64,000 nt of DNA from NCBI GenBank assembly GCA_018993265.1, contig JAGKSW010000095.1:1-64000 (forward strand), given 5' to 3'. Below, in pieces: positions 15,446-25,103 of this stretch (positions are counted from its first letter, which is position 1; each line of letters starts with the position of its first letter). Both the position numbers and the translations under genes were made by a program. Source of the stretch: Nostoc sp. TH1S01. GTDB lineage: Bacteria > Cyanobacteriota > Cyanobacteriia > Cyanobacteriales > Nostocaceae. The notes under the pieces were generated by a model. That model was not told where the DNA came from. It ran no database searches and was given only the letters and a program-made list of their open reading frames with translations.

Positions 15446-17953
15446 TTAAAATCTTTCCCCGATGCCGAAGTTGATGCGGCTATCACCATCATCGTTAATA
15501 CCGTAGTCGATGCGAATTGGCCCCAATGGTGATTGCACGCGCACACCCAAACCATAACCGTAGCCAGTACCATTTTTGTTGAGAACTTCTGCGGCTCTGG
15601 TGCTGCTGCCTAAGTCACTGCCAAAATCAACAAAGACTGCTCCACTCACAATAGAAAATACAGGGAAGCGATATTCAACGGATGCTTGCACGTAACTGCG
15701 TCCACTGGCTAATGTACCTTCTTCATAACCGCGCACAGAGTTACTACCGCCTAAAGTAAAGGCTTCATAAGGAGGCAAATCACCGAGGATAGTTCCACCT
15801 TGAATGTTAAAGGCGAGAGTTTGTGGGCCTTTGGAAAAGTTAGTGAGTTTTACGGGGATGTATTGGCTGTAGCTACCCCGTAGCCTGGTGAGTAAAATAT
15901 TACCTTCACCTAATGGTAATGACTGGTCAAGTCCGAAGCGGAGAAAAGAACCACTGGTAGGTTGCAGGGCATTGTTGCGGCGATCGCGCTGTGTACCTAG
16001 TTGTAATAACACCAAGTCGTCTTGACCTGTACCAGAGAAGCTTAAGGGAATTAATTCTCCAGGTTGGCCATTGTCGTCGTAAACTGTACCAAATCTTCTG
16101 AGATTACCGTCAGCGTCGCGGGTGGAAACGCGTTGATATTGCAATCCGGCTGAGGCTGTCCATTCGGCGCGTTCGTAGGGATTAGCCGACAAGGGACGGG
16201 TAAAGGTAACACCACCACCTAAACGTAACACACGGGGGCGATCGCCATCGTCATCGCCGGCTCTAAAGGTTTCCACGTTGTCCTCGTCTCCTTCAAACAC
16301 CAAGGAAATGGAACTGCGGCGGAAAATATTGGCTGTGTAGGAAGTGCGGTAAGGATCTCCGGCAATCCAGGGGTCAGTGTAACGCAAATCAAATAGCAAT
16401 TCCCGCGTTCCTACCTGGACTTCTGCACCTAATTTTTGGTTTCTGCCGTTGAGGTTTTGCTGTTGATAGCTGACTGTACCAAATAATCCACTGGCAGAAC
16501 TAATACCCGCACCGGCTGCGATCGAGCCACTACTACGTTCAGCAACATTAATTACCACATCTACTTTACTGGGATCAGTACCAGGATCTAGCGAAACATT
16601 CACATCTTCAAATAATCCTAGTCCATATACCCGTTGCAAGTCTTTTTGTACTGTATTGCGATTAAATACTTGTCCTGGCTTTAATTCTACTTCTCGTGTA
16701 ATAATATACTCTTGTGTCCGTCCGCGAATTGGTCTACCTTGGTCGTCTGTTTCTTGACCTTCTTTGTTACGGAACCGGACTTTAATATTTTCAACTACGC
16801 CTTCTGCTATTTGCAGCGTGACAACTCCATTTTCCGAAACTTGGGGCGCACCAATTACGTTGGCTAAAACATAACCTTGGTCTTGATAGCGTTTGGTTAA
16901 GGTTTTAATCCCTTCTTGTAAGTCGCGCAAGTTGAGGATTTTGCCATACTGATCTTTAAAAACTTCATCCGCAGTGTTAGCAGGGAGGACAGAAGCAACA
17001 CCAGTACCAGGATTAGCTTCGATTTGCACTTTTGTCAGTACGGGGTTGGGCTGCACAATAAAGCTGACTCGCACGCCCAAGGGTGTATCTTCTGGTAAAG
17101 CTTGGACGTTGGAAAAGAAACCTGTACCAAAAATAGAATTAATGTCTTCTTGTAACTGGGTGCGGGTGGTTGTCCGCCCTGGTTGAGTCCGAATAACTTG
17201 ATAAACTTTCTCTTCTAGTTCTGGCGCTAATTGTCCTGTTTGGGGTCTGACTACTACTTCTGACACCAATACCCTTGGTTCCGTTGATTCGGTAGCACCA
17301 TTTGGTTGAGTATTCCCTGGAGATGAAGGGAATGCAGGTTCTATTGTTGGTGGAGGAGTATTCTCTGGTTGGGTGTTATTCGGTTGAGTATTTTCTGGAG
17401 ATATGGGAACTGCGGGTTGTATTGTTGGTGGATTAGTATTTTCTGGTTGGGTGTTATTCGGTTGAGTATTTTCTGGAGATATGGGAACTGCGGGTTGTAT
17501 TGTTGGTGGATTAGTATTTTCTGGAGATGTAGGTTCCGTTGTCGGTTGGTTGGTATTTTCTGGCGCAGGTGTTGGTTGCGTAGCCGGAGTTGAACTATCA
17601 GGAACAGTATTGGGCTGTTGATTGTCAAGATTGGGAATTGTTTCTGGCGTTTGGGCAATTGTTGGTACTATCACCTGTGGTTGTAGTTTTGTGCCTAACT
17701 GCGTTGGCAAAACTTTCACAGATTGGGGTTGAGTATTTTCTAGTACCTTAGCCTCTGTAGAGTTAAGCGCAGATTTTAAATTTTCCCTAGCTAAACTTTG
17801 GCCTGCGTCCTTCTCTTGTGGCTGCTTTGTGGTGGGTTTTAAAATTTTAGCTGTTTGTTCTAACCCTTCCGCAGTTTGGGCATTTGCTCTGATAGAGCCA
17901 CTTAATGGCGCTGCAATTGCTACAGCTGCTACTAATATAGGAGATAAACGCAT
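15446..17953 (-). CDS. bamA: Omp85/BamA outer-membrane assembly protein
   Basis: 835 residues. A signal peptide (MRLSPILVAAVAIAAPLSGSIRANA) precedes a Pro/Gln/Asn/Thr-rich region (about 40-220), three POTRA domains (about 225-460, the cyanobacterial number) and a 16-strand barrel ending in RINFGIGERF with a terminal aromatic. The barrel carries the conserved loop region VRGYEEGTLASGRSYVQASVEYRFP (VRGY motif). It inserts beta-barrel proteins into the outer membrane and is the relative of plastid Toc75. GAGGAA precedes the ATG. The Pro-rich linker has a 26-residue unit repeated about three times, encoded by 78-base repeats. Confidence 0.95.
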   Translation of the reverse strand: MRLSPILVAAVAIAAPLSGSIRANAQTAEGLEQTAKILKPTTKQPQEKDAGQSLARENLKSALNSTEAKVLENTQPQSVKVLPTQLGTKLQPQVIVPTIAQTPETIPNLDNQQPNTVPDSSTPATQPTPAPENTNQPTTEPTSPENTNPPTIQPAVPISPENTQPNNTQPENTNPPTIQPAVPISPENTQPNNTQPENTPPPTIEPAFPSSPGNTQPNGATESTEPRVLVSEVVVRPQTGQLAPELEEKVYQVIRTQPGRTTTRTQLQEDINSIFGTGFFSNVQALPEDTPLGVRVSFIVQPNPVLTKVQIEANPGTGVASVLPANTADEVFKDQYGKILNLRDLQEGIKTLTKRYQDQGYVLANVIGAPQVSENGVVTLQIAEGVVENIKVRFRNKEGQETDDQGRPIRGRTQEYIITREVELKPGQVFNRNTVQKDLQRVYGLGLFEDVNVSLDPGTDPSKVDVVINVAERSSGSIAAGAGISSASGLFGTVSYQQQNLNGRNQKLGAEVQVGTRELLFDLRYTDPWIAGDPYRTSYTANIFRRSSISLVFEGDEDNVETFRAGDDDGDRPRVLRLGGGVTFTRPLSANPYERAEWTASAGLQYQRVSTRDADGNLRRFGTVYDDNGQPGELIPLSFSGTGQDDLVLLQLGTQRDRRNNALQPTSGSFLRFGLDQSLPLGEGNILLTRLRGSYSQYIPVKLTNFSKGPQTLAFNIQGGTILGDLPPYEAFTLGGSNSVRGYEEGTLASGRSYVQASVEYRFPVFSIVSGAVFVDFGSDLGSSTRAAEVLNKNGTGYGYGLGVRVQSPLGPIRIDYGINDDGDSRINFGIGERF
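17283..17520. repeat. 78-bp tandem repeat inside bamA
   Basis: Two almost identical 78-base units (17361-17438 and 17439-17516) with a diverged third to the left (17283-17360). The period is a multiple of three, so it adds 26-residue units (NTNPPTIQPAVPISPENTQ type) to the linker before the POTRA domains. Confidence 0.85.
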
Positions 17954-17999
17954 TTTCTATTCCTCTTCACTTCCGCACACAATCACACACTAGTTATTA

Positions 18000-18042
18000 G
18001 TCATTGGTCATTTGTCTTTTGTCAATATAAATGACCAATGAC
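18000..18042. repeat. 14-bp inverted repeat of the TCATTGG family between purC and bamA
   Basis: GTCATTGGTCATTT (18000-18013) and its exact complement (18029-18042) around a 15-base loop. It could end the purC transcript, though no T run follows. TCATTGG heptamers recur at 26703-26730. Confidence 0.6.
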
Positions 18043-18055
18043 AAGTTACATCAGT

Positions 18056-18793
18056 TTAATTTTGACTGTCTACTTTTTGTAGTACTCGTTGTAACACCTC
18101 TTGGTAAGCATCTTCTACATTTCCTAAATCTCGGCGGAAGCGGTCTTTATCCATGACTCGGCGGTTCGGATCAGTTTCTGCTGTATCCCACAAACGGCAA
18201 GTGTCTGGGCTAATTTCATCTGCCAGGAGTATCTGCTGTTGTGAATCTAAGCCGAATTCTAGTTTGAAGTCTACTAGGGTAATGCCACATTGCTGCCAAA
18301 AGCTCCGCAGAAACTCGTTGATTTGCAATGCTAGATTCTTAATTTGCTCTACTTGTTCCTCTGTCGCTAATTCCATTAAAAGTAGGCGATCGCGCGTCAA
18401 CAACGGGTCTCCTAATTGATCATTTTTGTAATAAAACTCTACTAACGGCTGTTTTAAAACTGTACCTACTGGTAAACCTGTTTGTTGACTAAGGCTACCA
18501 GCAGCAATATTTCTCACAACTACTTCTAAGGGTAAAATTTTTACGGCTTTTACCCGCATTTGATTTGGGGCTGGGCTGTCAATAAAGTGGGTTTTAATCC
18601 CGTTTGCTTCCAATTGTTTAAATAACTGGCTAGAAATACTACAGTTAATTCTTCCCTTGCCGATGATACTGCCACGCTTTTGGGCGTTAAACGCAGTTGC
18701 ATCATCTTTAAAATCTGCCAGCAAGATTTCTGGATTATCTGTTGTATAGAGTATCTTTGCTTTGCCTTCGTACAGCTTGGAATGAACAGACAT
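18056..18793 (-). CDS. purC: SAICAR synthase (purine biosynthesis)
   Basis: About 245 residues from the ATG at 18793; a TTG eight codons upstream is possible but less like the family. It ligates aspartate to CAIR using ATP in purine synthesis. Signatures: KLYEGKAKILYTTDNPEILLADFKDDATAFNAQKRG, EVVVRNIAAGSL, LVDFKLEFG and LADEISPDTCRLWD. Minus strand, upstream of bamA with a 102-base gap, so possibly co-transcribed. Confidence 0.96.
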   Translation of the reverse strand: MSVHSKLYEGKAKILYTTDNPEILLADFKDDATAFNAQKRGSIIGKGRINCSISSQLFKQLEANGIKTHFIDSPAPNQMRVKAVKILPLEVVVRNIAAGSLSQQTGLPVGTVLKQPLVEFYYKNDQLGDPLLTRDRLLLMELATEEQVEQIKNLALQINEFLRSFWQQCGITLVDFKLEFGLDSQQQILLADEISPDTCRLWDTAETDPNRRVMDKDRFRRDLGNVEDAYQEVLQRVLQKVDSQN

Positions 18794-18817
18794 GGTAGGA
18801 GGTAAACTTTTCAGCAA

Positions 18818-19608
18818 TGAGAAACTTGTGTCCTTTCGGGCTTAACCATTTTATCTTTAGTTAACAAAGATTAGTCAATCAATCGTCAGTGAATGATCAA
18901 AAGATTAAACATCAGGCAGGATGCAGGAGGTAGAAGGCAAAATGTCAAAACATTACTATTCCTAAATTTTACTTGTTTAAAATGTCTTCACCTATATTCT
19001 CTTGCTTGTAACTTGTTAAATAATAGTTCAGCATTTTCTCCGGTAGCTTGAGATAAATATTCCTGAGTATTTACTCGTAAATCTTTTTACTATCTCTATC
19101 AATCAATTTATTTTTTTAAAAGCTTGTTGATTTATACATCCTTAAAAGTAAAAATGCTGCATAACATTGCTTTATGCCTTGTGTTGCGCCTGACAAAAGC
19201 TGCTTTTGCAAATGCAGTTTTACTACCCAGTTGCCTCAAATTTTTGGTAAAGATTAATTACCTAATGCTGATCTCAGAGATATAATATATAACCTCTAGT
19301 AGAGGTTAGTTTTCTCGGAAAATATTATACTCTGAATGTAGATTTTTTTACCCACCAATCTAATTTTATTTGATCAAATAAAATTAGAGTATAAATTATG
19401 ACTAAGTGAATAACCGTTTAAAATTTGATTAGTATTTAATTTGAGAAAATGTCAATTAGCAATTGGCAGAAGGGTACACTAATGGCAATTACTGCACAAC
19501 TCTTGTTTCAAGATAAATACTTATCACACACTTTTGCCTTTAGACCCAGGATATATGCATAAGTGATGGCTTCAATTCAGATATTGAAAAAATAACGGAG
19601 TTTAACAA
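18818..19608. other. Long AT-rich intergenic region with a perfect palindrome
   Basis: Divergent promoter region between purC (-) and the small gene at 19609 (+). No plausible gene. It holds a 30-base perfect palindrome at 19359-19388 and a small AACCTCT-AGT-AGAGGTT hairpin near 19290. Confidence 0.5.
19359..19388. repeat. Perfect 30-bp AT-rich palindrome
   Basis: Fifteen bases (TCTAATTTTATTTGA) followed directly by their exact complement with no loop. It may be a dimeric operator or a cruciform. It lies about 220 bases before the GTG of the 91-residue gene. Confidence 0.8.
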
Positions 19609-19884
19609 GTGGAGCAACGAATAGTGAATAAAGATGATTTTCTTTACCCTCATGGCCGCTATTATGGCCAAGTCAAACCAGAAAACTTAGTATTTAATGC
19701 TAATCTTCAGGAATTTGCTCAGAAAGTTAGTTATGTTTGTAGCTTAGAGACAGGTGGAAAAATCCCGCCAGAAAATGCTTACGAACAAATTAAAGCTTTG
19801 TGGAAACAGTTAAAGCAGAGTAAAAAACAGCTAAAAATTGGCGAAAGTCCTTTTAGAAATGAAGGTGGAGAAGCAGAAGAGTGA
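19609..19884 (+). CDS. Conserved cyanobacterial small protein
   Basis: 91 residues from GTG, with CGGAG nine bases upstream. The DDFLYPHGRYYGQVKPENLVFNANLQEFAQ segment is of a type I recall as conserved among cyanobacteria, but I cannot name a function. It is helical and charged, with no membrane segment. The TnpB element begins within a few bases of its stop codon, so the insertion landed just behind this gene and may have replaced its terminator. Confidence 0.75.
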   Translation: MEQRIVNKDDFLYPHGRYYGQVKPENLVFNANLQEFAQKVSYVCSLETGGKIPPENAYEQIKALWKQLKQSKKQLKIGESPFRNEGGEAEE

Positions 19885-19888
19885 AGTA

Positions 19889-19917
19889 CCACAGGTGTAG
19901 CTACGCTGCACCTGTGG
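19889..19917 (-). ncRNA. Right-end hairpin of the TnpB element, likely guide-RNA 3' scaffold
   Basis: CCACAGGTG (19889-19897) and CACCTGTGG (19909-19917) form a perfect 9-bp stem overlapping the tnpB stop. In TnpB elements the guide RNA covers the 3' part of tnpB and the right end, with the guide taken from flanking DNA. Here that flank would be 19873-19888 read on the minus strand. This is inference from position and fold. Confidence 0.45.
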
Positions 19918-21079
19918 CTTCCTGTCCTGAACCAGTATCCCGGTTCATCCCTAGTCTTGCAACTAGCTGATCAGGCGTATATTTCCCTTCTTCCAAGGGT
20001 ATTTTTAATTCCGAGAACAGCATCAGGTTCAAGGCAGCATTTATATCTCTGTCCCAGAATTTACGGCACTCTGGACACTCCCACTCACGAATAGCAAGTG
20101 TTAAGTCTTGTTTGATGTAACCGCAGTTGGAGCATCTTTTAGAACTAGGGAAAAATCTATCTACATAGTGAACTTCGCAACCGTAGATATCCCCTTTGTA
20201 TTCCAACATCGTGAGGAAGTTACCCCATCCTACATCACTTATTTGTTTGGCTAATTTGCGGTTTTTTACCATCCCTTTGATGTTTAGACTTTCTGCTGAT
20301 ATTCTTTGGTTCTCGGATACCAGTTTCAGACTAATTTTGTGCTGGTAATCTTGCCGTTGATTAGTCACTTTTTCATGAATCTTAGCTACAACTAATCTAG
20401 CTTTACTGCGATTACTAGAAGCTTTCTGTTTTCTGCTTAATCTCCTCTGTCTTATCTTGAGTCGGCGTAAAGACTTCTGAAAATATCTAGGGTTCTCAAA
20501 CTTCTCACCTTTTGAAGTAATCACAAACTCCTTAAGTCCAAGGTCAAGACCTATCTTGTCTCCATTTAAGGGAGCATAGGGAATGTCTTGTTCCGTTACT
20601 ATTGATGCGTAATATTTACCAGATGGTGTTTTAGATATAGTGACATTTTTTGGTGTTCCCAGTATCTCCCGATGAATCACAATCTTAATTGGTGTCATCT
20701 TAGGAAGCCTAAGAAACCCATCATTGTCTATTAAAAAGTGCTGCGGCACTCTAAAAGATTGCCGATTACTTTTCTTTTTAAAGTTTGGGAATCCTCCTAA
20801 CTTTTTAAAAAATCTCACAAATGCAGACTCTAAATCTTTGAGAGTTTGCTGCAATGCTTGGGAATTAACTTCCTTAAGCCATTCAAATTCTGACTTTAAA
20901 CCTGTTAAAAGCTTTGCCCATTCTTTGTAACGTAGAGATTTTTTCGCCTGGGCGTAGATATCTGTTGTAAGCCTTAAAAAATGGTTGTACACAAACCTGG
21001 AGCAACCAAAACATTTTGCCAGGAATGCGGATTGCTCTTTATTTGGATATAGTCTAAATTTGTAAGCTTTGTTTCCCAT
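19901..21079 (-). CDS. tnpB: TnpB, RNA-guided nuclease of an IS200/IS605-type element
   Basis: 392 residues from the ATG at 21079; five codons more are possible. N-terminal helix-turn-helix (YKFRLYPNKEQSAFLAKCFGCSRFVYNHFL), wedge region, then a split RuvC domain with all three acidic residues: Asp179 in GLDLG, Glu263 in AESLNIKGM and Asp345 in DRDINAALNL. A zinc finger is formed by Cys316, Cys319, Cys335 and Cys338. It is therefore apparently intact and active. No TnpA (Y1 transposase) gene is present, so movement would need TnpA in trans. Confidence 0.93.
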   Translation of the reverse strand: MGNKAYKFRLYPNKEQSAFLAKCFGCSRFVYNHFLRLTTDIYAQAKKSLRYKEWAKLLTGLKSEFEWLKEVNSQALQQTLKDLESAFVRFFKKLGGFPNFKKKSNRQSFRVPQHFLIDNDGFLRLPKMTPIKIVIHREILGTPKNVTISKTPSGKYYASIVTEQDIPYAPLNGDKIGLDLGLKEFVITSKGEKFENPRYFQKSLRRLKIRQRRLSRKQKASSNRSKARLVVAKIHEKVTNQRQDYQHKISLKLVSENQRISAESLNIKGMVKNRKLAKQISDVGWGNFLTMLEYKGDIYGCEVHYVDRFFPSSKRCSNCGYIKQDLTLAIREWECPECRKFWDRDINAALNLMLFSELKIPLEEGKYTPDQLVARLGMNRDTGSGQEATGAA

Positions 21080-21213
21080 GTGCCTACTATACAACGCTTA
21101 TCCAATTCAATTCAATTAGTTAAGCATCTTAGAAACTGACTTTGCTCTCATCCCAAATCGCCCACTACGTTTCGCATAGGGTCTTCCCGCAAAGAGGATA
21201 AAAATTGAGGTCT

Positions 21214-23841
21214 TCATTTGCTGACAATTGTCCAAACACCATCCCAGGAATCTGGCGGTGGTGTTTTGTAATAATTGTATGCACGTTCTAAATGAATTTC
21301 TACGGCTTGGTCTTTGGGACGAATATTTTTAGCCGCAGTAAAACAAGCGATCGCCCCAGCAAAATCCCTAGCTAAATAAGCAGCCCGACCATTATGATAG
21401 TGAAACAAAAACTCCTGAGTATCAGCATCTAAAGGCGTGTTGCGATCGCCAATTAACTCATAAATATTCACAGCTTGGTGTTTACCTTTAACCCGAATTT
21501 TATCTAACTGCCGTACCCAAATGCGATCGCTGCAAAGTTGGTAGGTAAATTCGCTCAAAATAATATCACAGCCATATTCTTTAGTGACGGCTTCTAAACG
21601 GGCGCTTAAGTTTACACTATCACCAATCACGGTGTAATCCATGCGTTTATGAGAGCCAATATTACCAGAAACAACTTCTCCAGAACTAATTCCAATCCCG
21701 ATGCGAATTTGGGGTTGTTCCTCAATAATTCGCCGTTGGTTAAATTCTTCGAGACGTTGGCGCATATCTAAAGCTGATTGTACTGCTTGCCAAGCATGGT
21801 TTTCTGTGAGTGGTAGGGGCGCACCAAACACAGCCATTAAAGCATCGCCAATAAATTTATCTAAAGTACCTTCGTAATTAAAAACCGCCTCCACCATTGT
21901 TTCAAAATACTGGTTCAACAGCGATACAACTTCTGCTGCGCCCAAATTTTCCGTCAAAGTGGTGTAGCCACGAATATCAGAAAATAAGATAGTCACATCC
22001 TTCCGTTCACCCACCATCAAAGCATCTTCACCCAAAGCCATCACTTGTTCTGCGACATGGGGAGTCAGGTAACGATACATTGTAGTCTTCAGGCGTTTTT
22101 CTTGGCTAATGTCTTCTAAAACTACCAAACCGCCTCTGACTCCGCCTTCTGGGTTGGTGAGGGGATTAACAGTCAAATTAATACTGCGTTCTAACTGTTC
22201 TACTTGATTAGCGGGGATTAATTGGGATGGGGGAGTTAACAGTAAATTCCAGGGAATGAAAAAATCCGGGTTGTTGCGATCGCGGACTGTTAAAATCAAC
22301 TGGTGAGTTGTGCTTGTTTGCCCAGAGGGAAACCCTGATTGTAAAGCTGAGTCTTGATTGTCACTATTCACTCGCCCGTCTAAAGTCAGTGCTTGATATA
22401 GCCCCACCATTAAACTTTGTTCTGGAACATAATGTCTAGCGCCCGATGTTAAACTGTCTTCTAAGCGCATTTGTAAATTGTCAATTGGTACTACTTCCCA
22501 TACAAAGCGACCGATTAAATTTTGTTCCCACAATAATTTATTGCTTTTGTTATTAGCATCAGCCAAAGGACAACCTAATAACTCTAAAGCAGCATCATTA
22601 ATTGTGACAATTCTACCAATCATATCTGTAGAAATTACAGCATCAGATAGACTTTGCAAAATGTCTTTTTGATACTGTTTTTCTAACAGGACATTTTCAA
22701 ACAACCGCGCATTTTCTAATGCTATTCCTGCCTGAATATTAAAAGCTCGCATAAATTCTTCATCAGAAGCAGTAAAACTGCCTTTTTGCTTATTAATTAG
22801 CTGCGTTACCCCAATTAATTCATTAGCAGAATTAAACACTGGCAAACACAAAATATTCCGTGTTACATAGCCAGTTTTTCTATCTGTACTAGGGTCAAAG
22901 CGCGGGTCTTTATAAGCATCAGGAATATTTAATGCGTCCCCTGTCGAGGCTACATAACCAGCAATCCCACGATTTGCCGGCATCCGAATTTCGATAGAGT
23001 CTGTTGTAGATGCTGCGGCTGCAACCTTTGTCCAAAGTTCGCCCATTTCTTTGCGATACAAAAACAGTGTACTGCGGTCTGCTTGCATCAAAATTCGGGC
23101 TTGTTCCATAACTATTTGCAAAGTTGCTTCTAAATCTAAACTTTGCCCTAATGTTTGAGTTGCGCGTAATAATGCTGTTGCGCCCCGTTGGTTGCGGGCT
23201 GCAACATAAAAAGATTGACAAGTTTCTAAAATAATCCCAATGGAAGCCGCAAAATCTCGAAAACAGTTTTCATCTTCATGATTAAAAGGAATATTACCTT
23301 CTTTATTTGCCAGTTGGACAACAGCGACAGTTTGACTTTTACTACTCACAACAGGCATACATAAAATATTCCGAATTTTGTAGCCCATTTGTTTTTCTAA
23401 ATCTGGACTAAATAAAGGATGAGTTGCAGTTTCCGCAATATTCAAGTATTGGCCTGTACTCGCCACATGACCTGGAATACCTACATTAATCGGTGTTCTA
23501 ATTTCTAAGAACTTTTGACTATTATCTTGAGGAACTTTTGACCAGAGTTGACCTTTATCATAGTCAACTAAAAAAATTGCTGTGTGTTCGGCTTGGAGAA
23601 TTTGACCAATTTTGAGGGTAATTGCTTCTAATACTTTCTCCAACATTGTTTCTAGAGCTTCATTATTAATTAATTCAATCGCTCTGAGAAATTGTTGGAA
23701 CTCAGCAGTTATAAAATCAAGTAGACAAACAAATTCGTTAACAGAAAGGTCTTTGACACGACGTAGTAAGGCGTGGGTGCGATTAACTTGTGTAAGTTCA
23801 GTTAATGTAGCCAAGACGCTACCAGGATTGGGAAGAGTCAT
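21214..23841 (-). CDS. cyaB1: Adenylate cyclase with tandem GAF, PAS and TPR (CyaB1 type)
   Basis: 875 residues, close to Anabaena CyaB1. GAF-A (about 55-205) and GAF-B (about 225-385) both keep the NKFDE signature (NK...F...DE), the cyclic-nucleotide GAF hallmark. A PAS domain (about 390-510) follows, then a class III cyclase domain (about 640-800) with metal Asp in LFSDIRGYT and in KFIGDALMAVFG. The adenine-specifying Lys in LDKFIGD and the Thr in DYTVIGDSVN match the CyaB1 Lys/Thr pair. The C-terminal 70 residues resemble one or two TPR units. It makes cAMP and is expected to be activated by cAMP on its GAF pair. Soluble. The cyaB1 versus cyaB2 assignment is by layout only. Confidence 0.9.
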   Translation of the reverse strand: MTLPNPGSVLATLTELTQVNRTHALLRRVKDLSVNEFVCLLDFITAEFQQFLRAIELINNEALETMLEKVLEAITLKIGQILQAEHTAIFLVDYDKGQLWSKVPQDNSQKFLEIRTPINVGIPGHVASTGQYLNIAETATHPLFSPDLEKQMGYKIRNILCMPVVSSKSQTVAVVQLANKEGNIPFNHEDENCFRDFAASIGIILETCQSFYVAARNQRGATALLRATQTLGQSLDLEATLQIVMEQARILMQADRSTLFLYRKEMGELWTKVAAAASTTDSIEIRMPANRGIAGYVASTGDALNIPDAYKDPRFDPSTDRKTGYVTRNILCLPVFNSANELIGVTQLINKQKGSFTASDEEFMRAFNIQAGIALENARLFENVLLEKQYQKDILQSLSDAVISTDMIGRIVTINDAALELLGCPLADANNKSNKLLWEQNLIGRFVWEVVPIDNLQMRLEDSLTSGARHYVPEQSLMVGLYQALTLDGRVNSDNQDSALQSGFPSGQTSTTHQLILTVRDRNNPDFFIPWNLLLTPPSQLIPANQVEQLERSINLTVNPLTNPEGGVRGGLVVLEDISQEKRLKTTMYRYLTPHVAEQVMALGEDALMVGERKDVTILFSDIRGYTTLTENLGAAEVVSLLNQYFETMVEAVFNYEGTLDKFIGDALMAVFGAPLPLTENHAWQAVQSALDMRQRLEEFNQRRIIEEQPQIRIGIGISSGEVVSGNIGSHKRMDYTVIGDSVNLSARLEAVTKEYGCDIILSEFTYQLCSDRIWVRQLDKIRVKGKHQAVNIYELIGDRNTPLDADTQEFLFHYHNGRAAYLARDFAGAIACFTAAKNIRPKDQAVEIHLERAYNYYKTPPPDSWDGVWTIVSK

Positions 23842-23959
23842 GGTAATTTGAGATTTTAAATTTTAAATTTTAGATTTAAAGCTGAGATTGTGCTTTTATC
23901 TATCGTTAATCGTTCTGAAAATTGTGGAGCAGAACTGCCCCACAATTCCCATCCTTAAT

Positions 23960-25096
23960 TTAAACTGCTACTGTTGGCTGTTTTGTCGAGACTATTTTTT
24001 GATAGTAATCTTGCAGCTGGCGTGTGGCAGCTGCCCATCCCCATTTTTCTGCTTCTTTACGAGCGTTTTGACGAATGATATCTCGTTCTTGTTGATTTTC
24101 CAAGAGGCGAATTGTGGCAGAAATAGCATCTTGAATATCTGCTTTGGGATCAAAAAGATATCCATTCACACCATCTGTGACTATATCAGGGATGCCGCCA
24201 GAACGGGCGGCGACTACTGGACAACCAGCGGCCATCGCTTCTAATAAGACTAACCCTAAAGTTTCTGTACGGGAAGGAAAAATAAAAGCATCAGCACTTG
24301 CAAAGGCAGAACCTAACTCACGTCCCATAAGATAGCCAACAAAATGTGTGTTGGTTCCAGCAAAGTGTTTTTCTAGTGCTTGGCGATGGGGGCCATCGCC
24401 AACTAAGGCTAATCGCGCTTGGGGAATTGCTTCTAAAATTGGCTTAATGCGTTCAATTTCTTTTTCGGCAGACAAGCGACCAACATAAAGCAGCAAGGGA
24501 CTTTCAGGATTGTTTTGTGAAAGGTGCGATCTCATCTCTAAACTGGCTAAATCAGGATGAAATAATTCTGTATCTACGCCCCTTTGCCACAAGTCTACTC
24601 GTTCAATGCCATGTGATGATAGTTCCTCCATCATGGCTGTCGAAGTACAAAGATTTAACAATGCCTGATTATGAGCGCCTTTGAGCAATTCCCACAACAA
24701 GCCTTCTAACATTCCTAAACCGTAATGCTGGAGATATTGAGGTAAATGGGTATGGTAAGAAGCTACTAAAGGAATTTTCAGAACTTTGCTATAAAAAATG
24801 CCTGATAATCCTAACACAGCAGGGTTTACAACATGAATAATATCTGGCTGGAATTCTTCTAAGGTGTAACCAATGGCTGGGCGGGGTAGTGCCATTTTCA
24901 ACTCTGGATACAGAGGCAAGGGAAAGCCACTAACGCCGTAAACTTTCGCTCCTTTGTGTTCCGTGATTCCACCCTCTGGGGCAATCACTAAAACTTGATT
25001 TCCATTACGCTGTAGATGGTCAACGGTATGGCGTAGGCGTGTGACTATGCCATCTACTTTCGGCAAAAAGGTTTCGGTGAATAGGGCTATTCTCAT
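23960..25096 (-). CDS. sqdX: Sulfolipid sulfoquinovosyltransferase, GT4 family
   Basis: 378 residues, GT-B fold. N-terminal MRIALFTETFLPKVDGIVTRL, acceptor region YHTHLPQYLQHYGLG, donor-site motifs LYVGRLSAEKEIE and FPSRTETLGLVLLEAMAAGCPVVAARSGGIPDIV (E-x7-E). It transfers sulfoquinovose from UDP-sulfoquinovose to diacylglycerol, making the thylakoid lipid SQDG. The identification rests on the family pattern and on sqdB lying upstream on the same strand. A 376-base gap with a gene remnant separates the two. Confidence 0.88.
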   Translation of the reverse strand: MRIALFTETFLPKVDGIVTRLRHTVDHLQRNGNQVLVIAPEGGITEHKGAKVYGVSGFPLPLYPELKMALPRPAIGYTLEEFQPDIIHVVNPAVLGLSGIFYSKVLKIPLVASYHTHLPQYLQHYGLGMLEGLLWELLKGAHNQALLNLCTSTAMMEELSSHGIERVDLWQRGVDTELFHPDLASLEMRSHLSQNNPESPLLLYVGRLSAEKEIERIKPILEAIPQARLALVGDGPHRQALEKHFAGTNTHFVGYLMGRELGSAFASADAFIFPSRTETLGLVLLEAMAAGCPVVAARSGGIPDIVTDGVNGYLFDPKADIQDAISATIRLLENQQERDIIRQNARKEAEKWGWAAATRQLQDYYQKIVSTKQPTVAV

Positions 25097-25103
25097 ACAA
25101 AAA

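Noticed and set aside
17341-17658. 105-codon minus-strand frame in the bamA repeat region
   Set aside because: Alternative frame of the Pro-rich tandem repeat.
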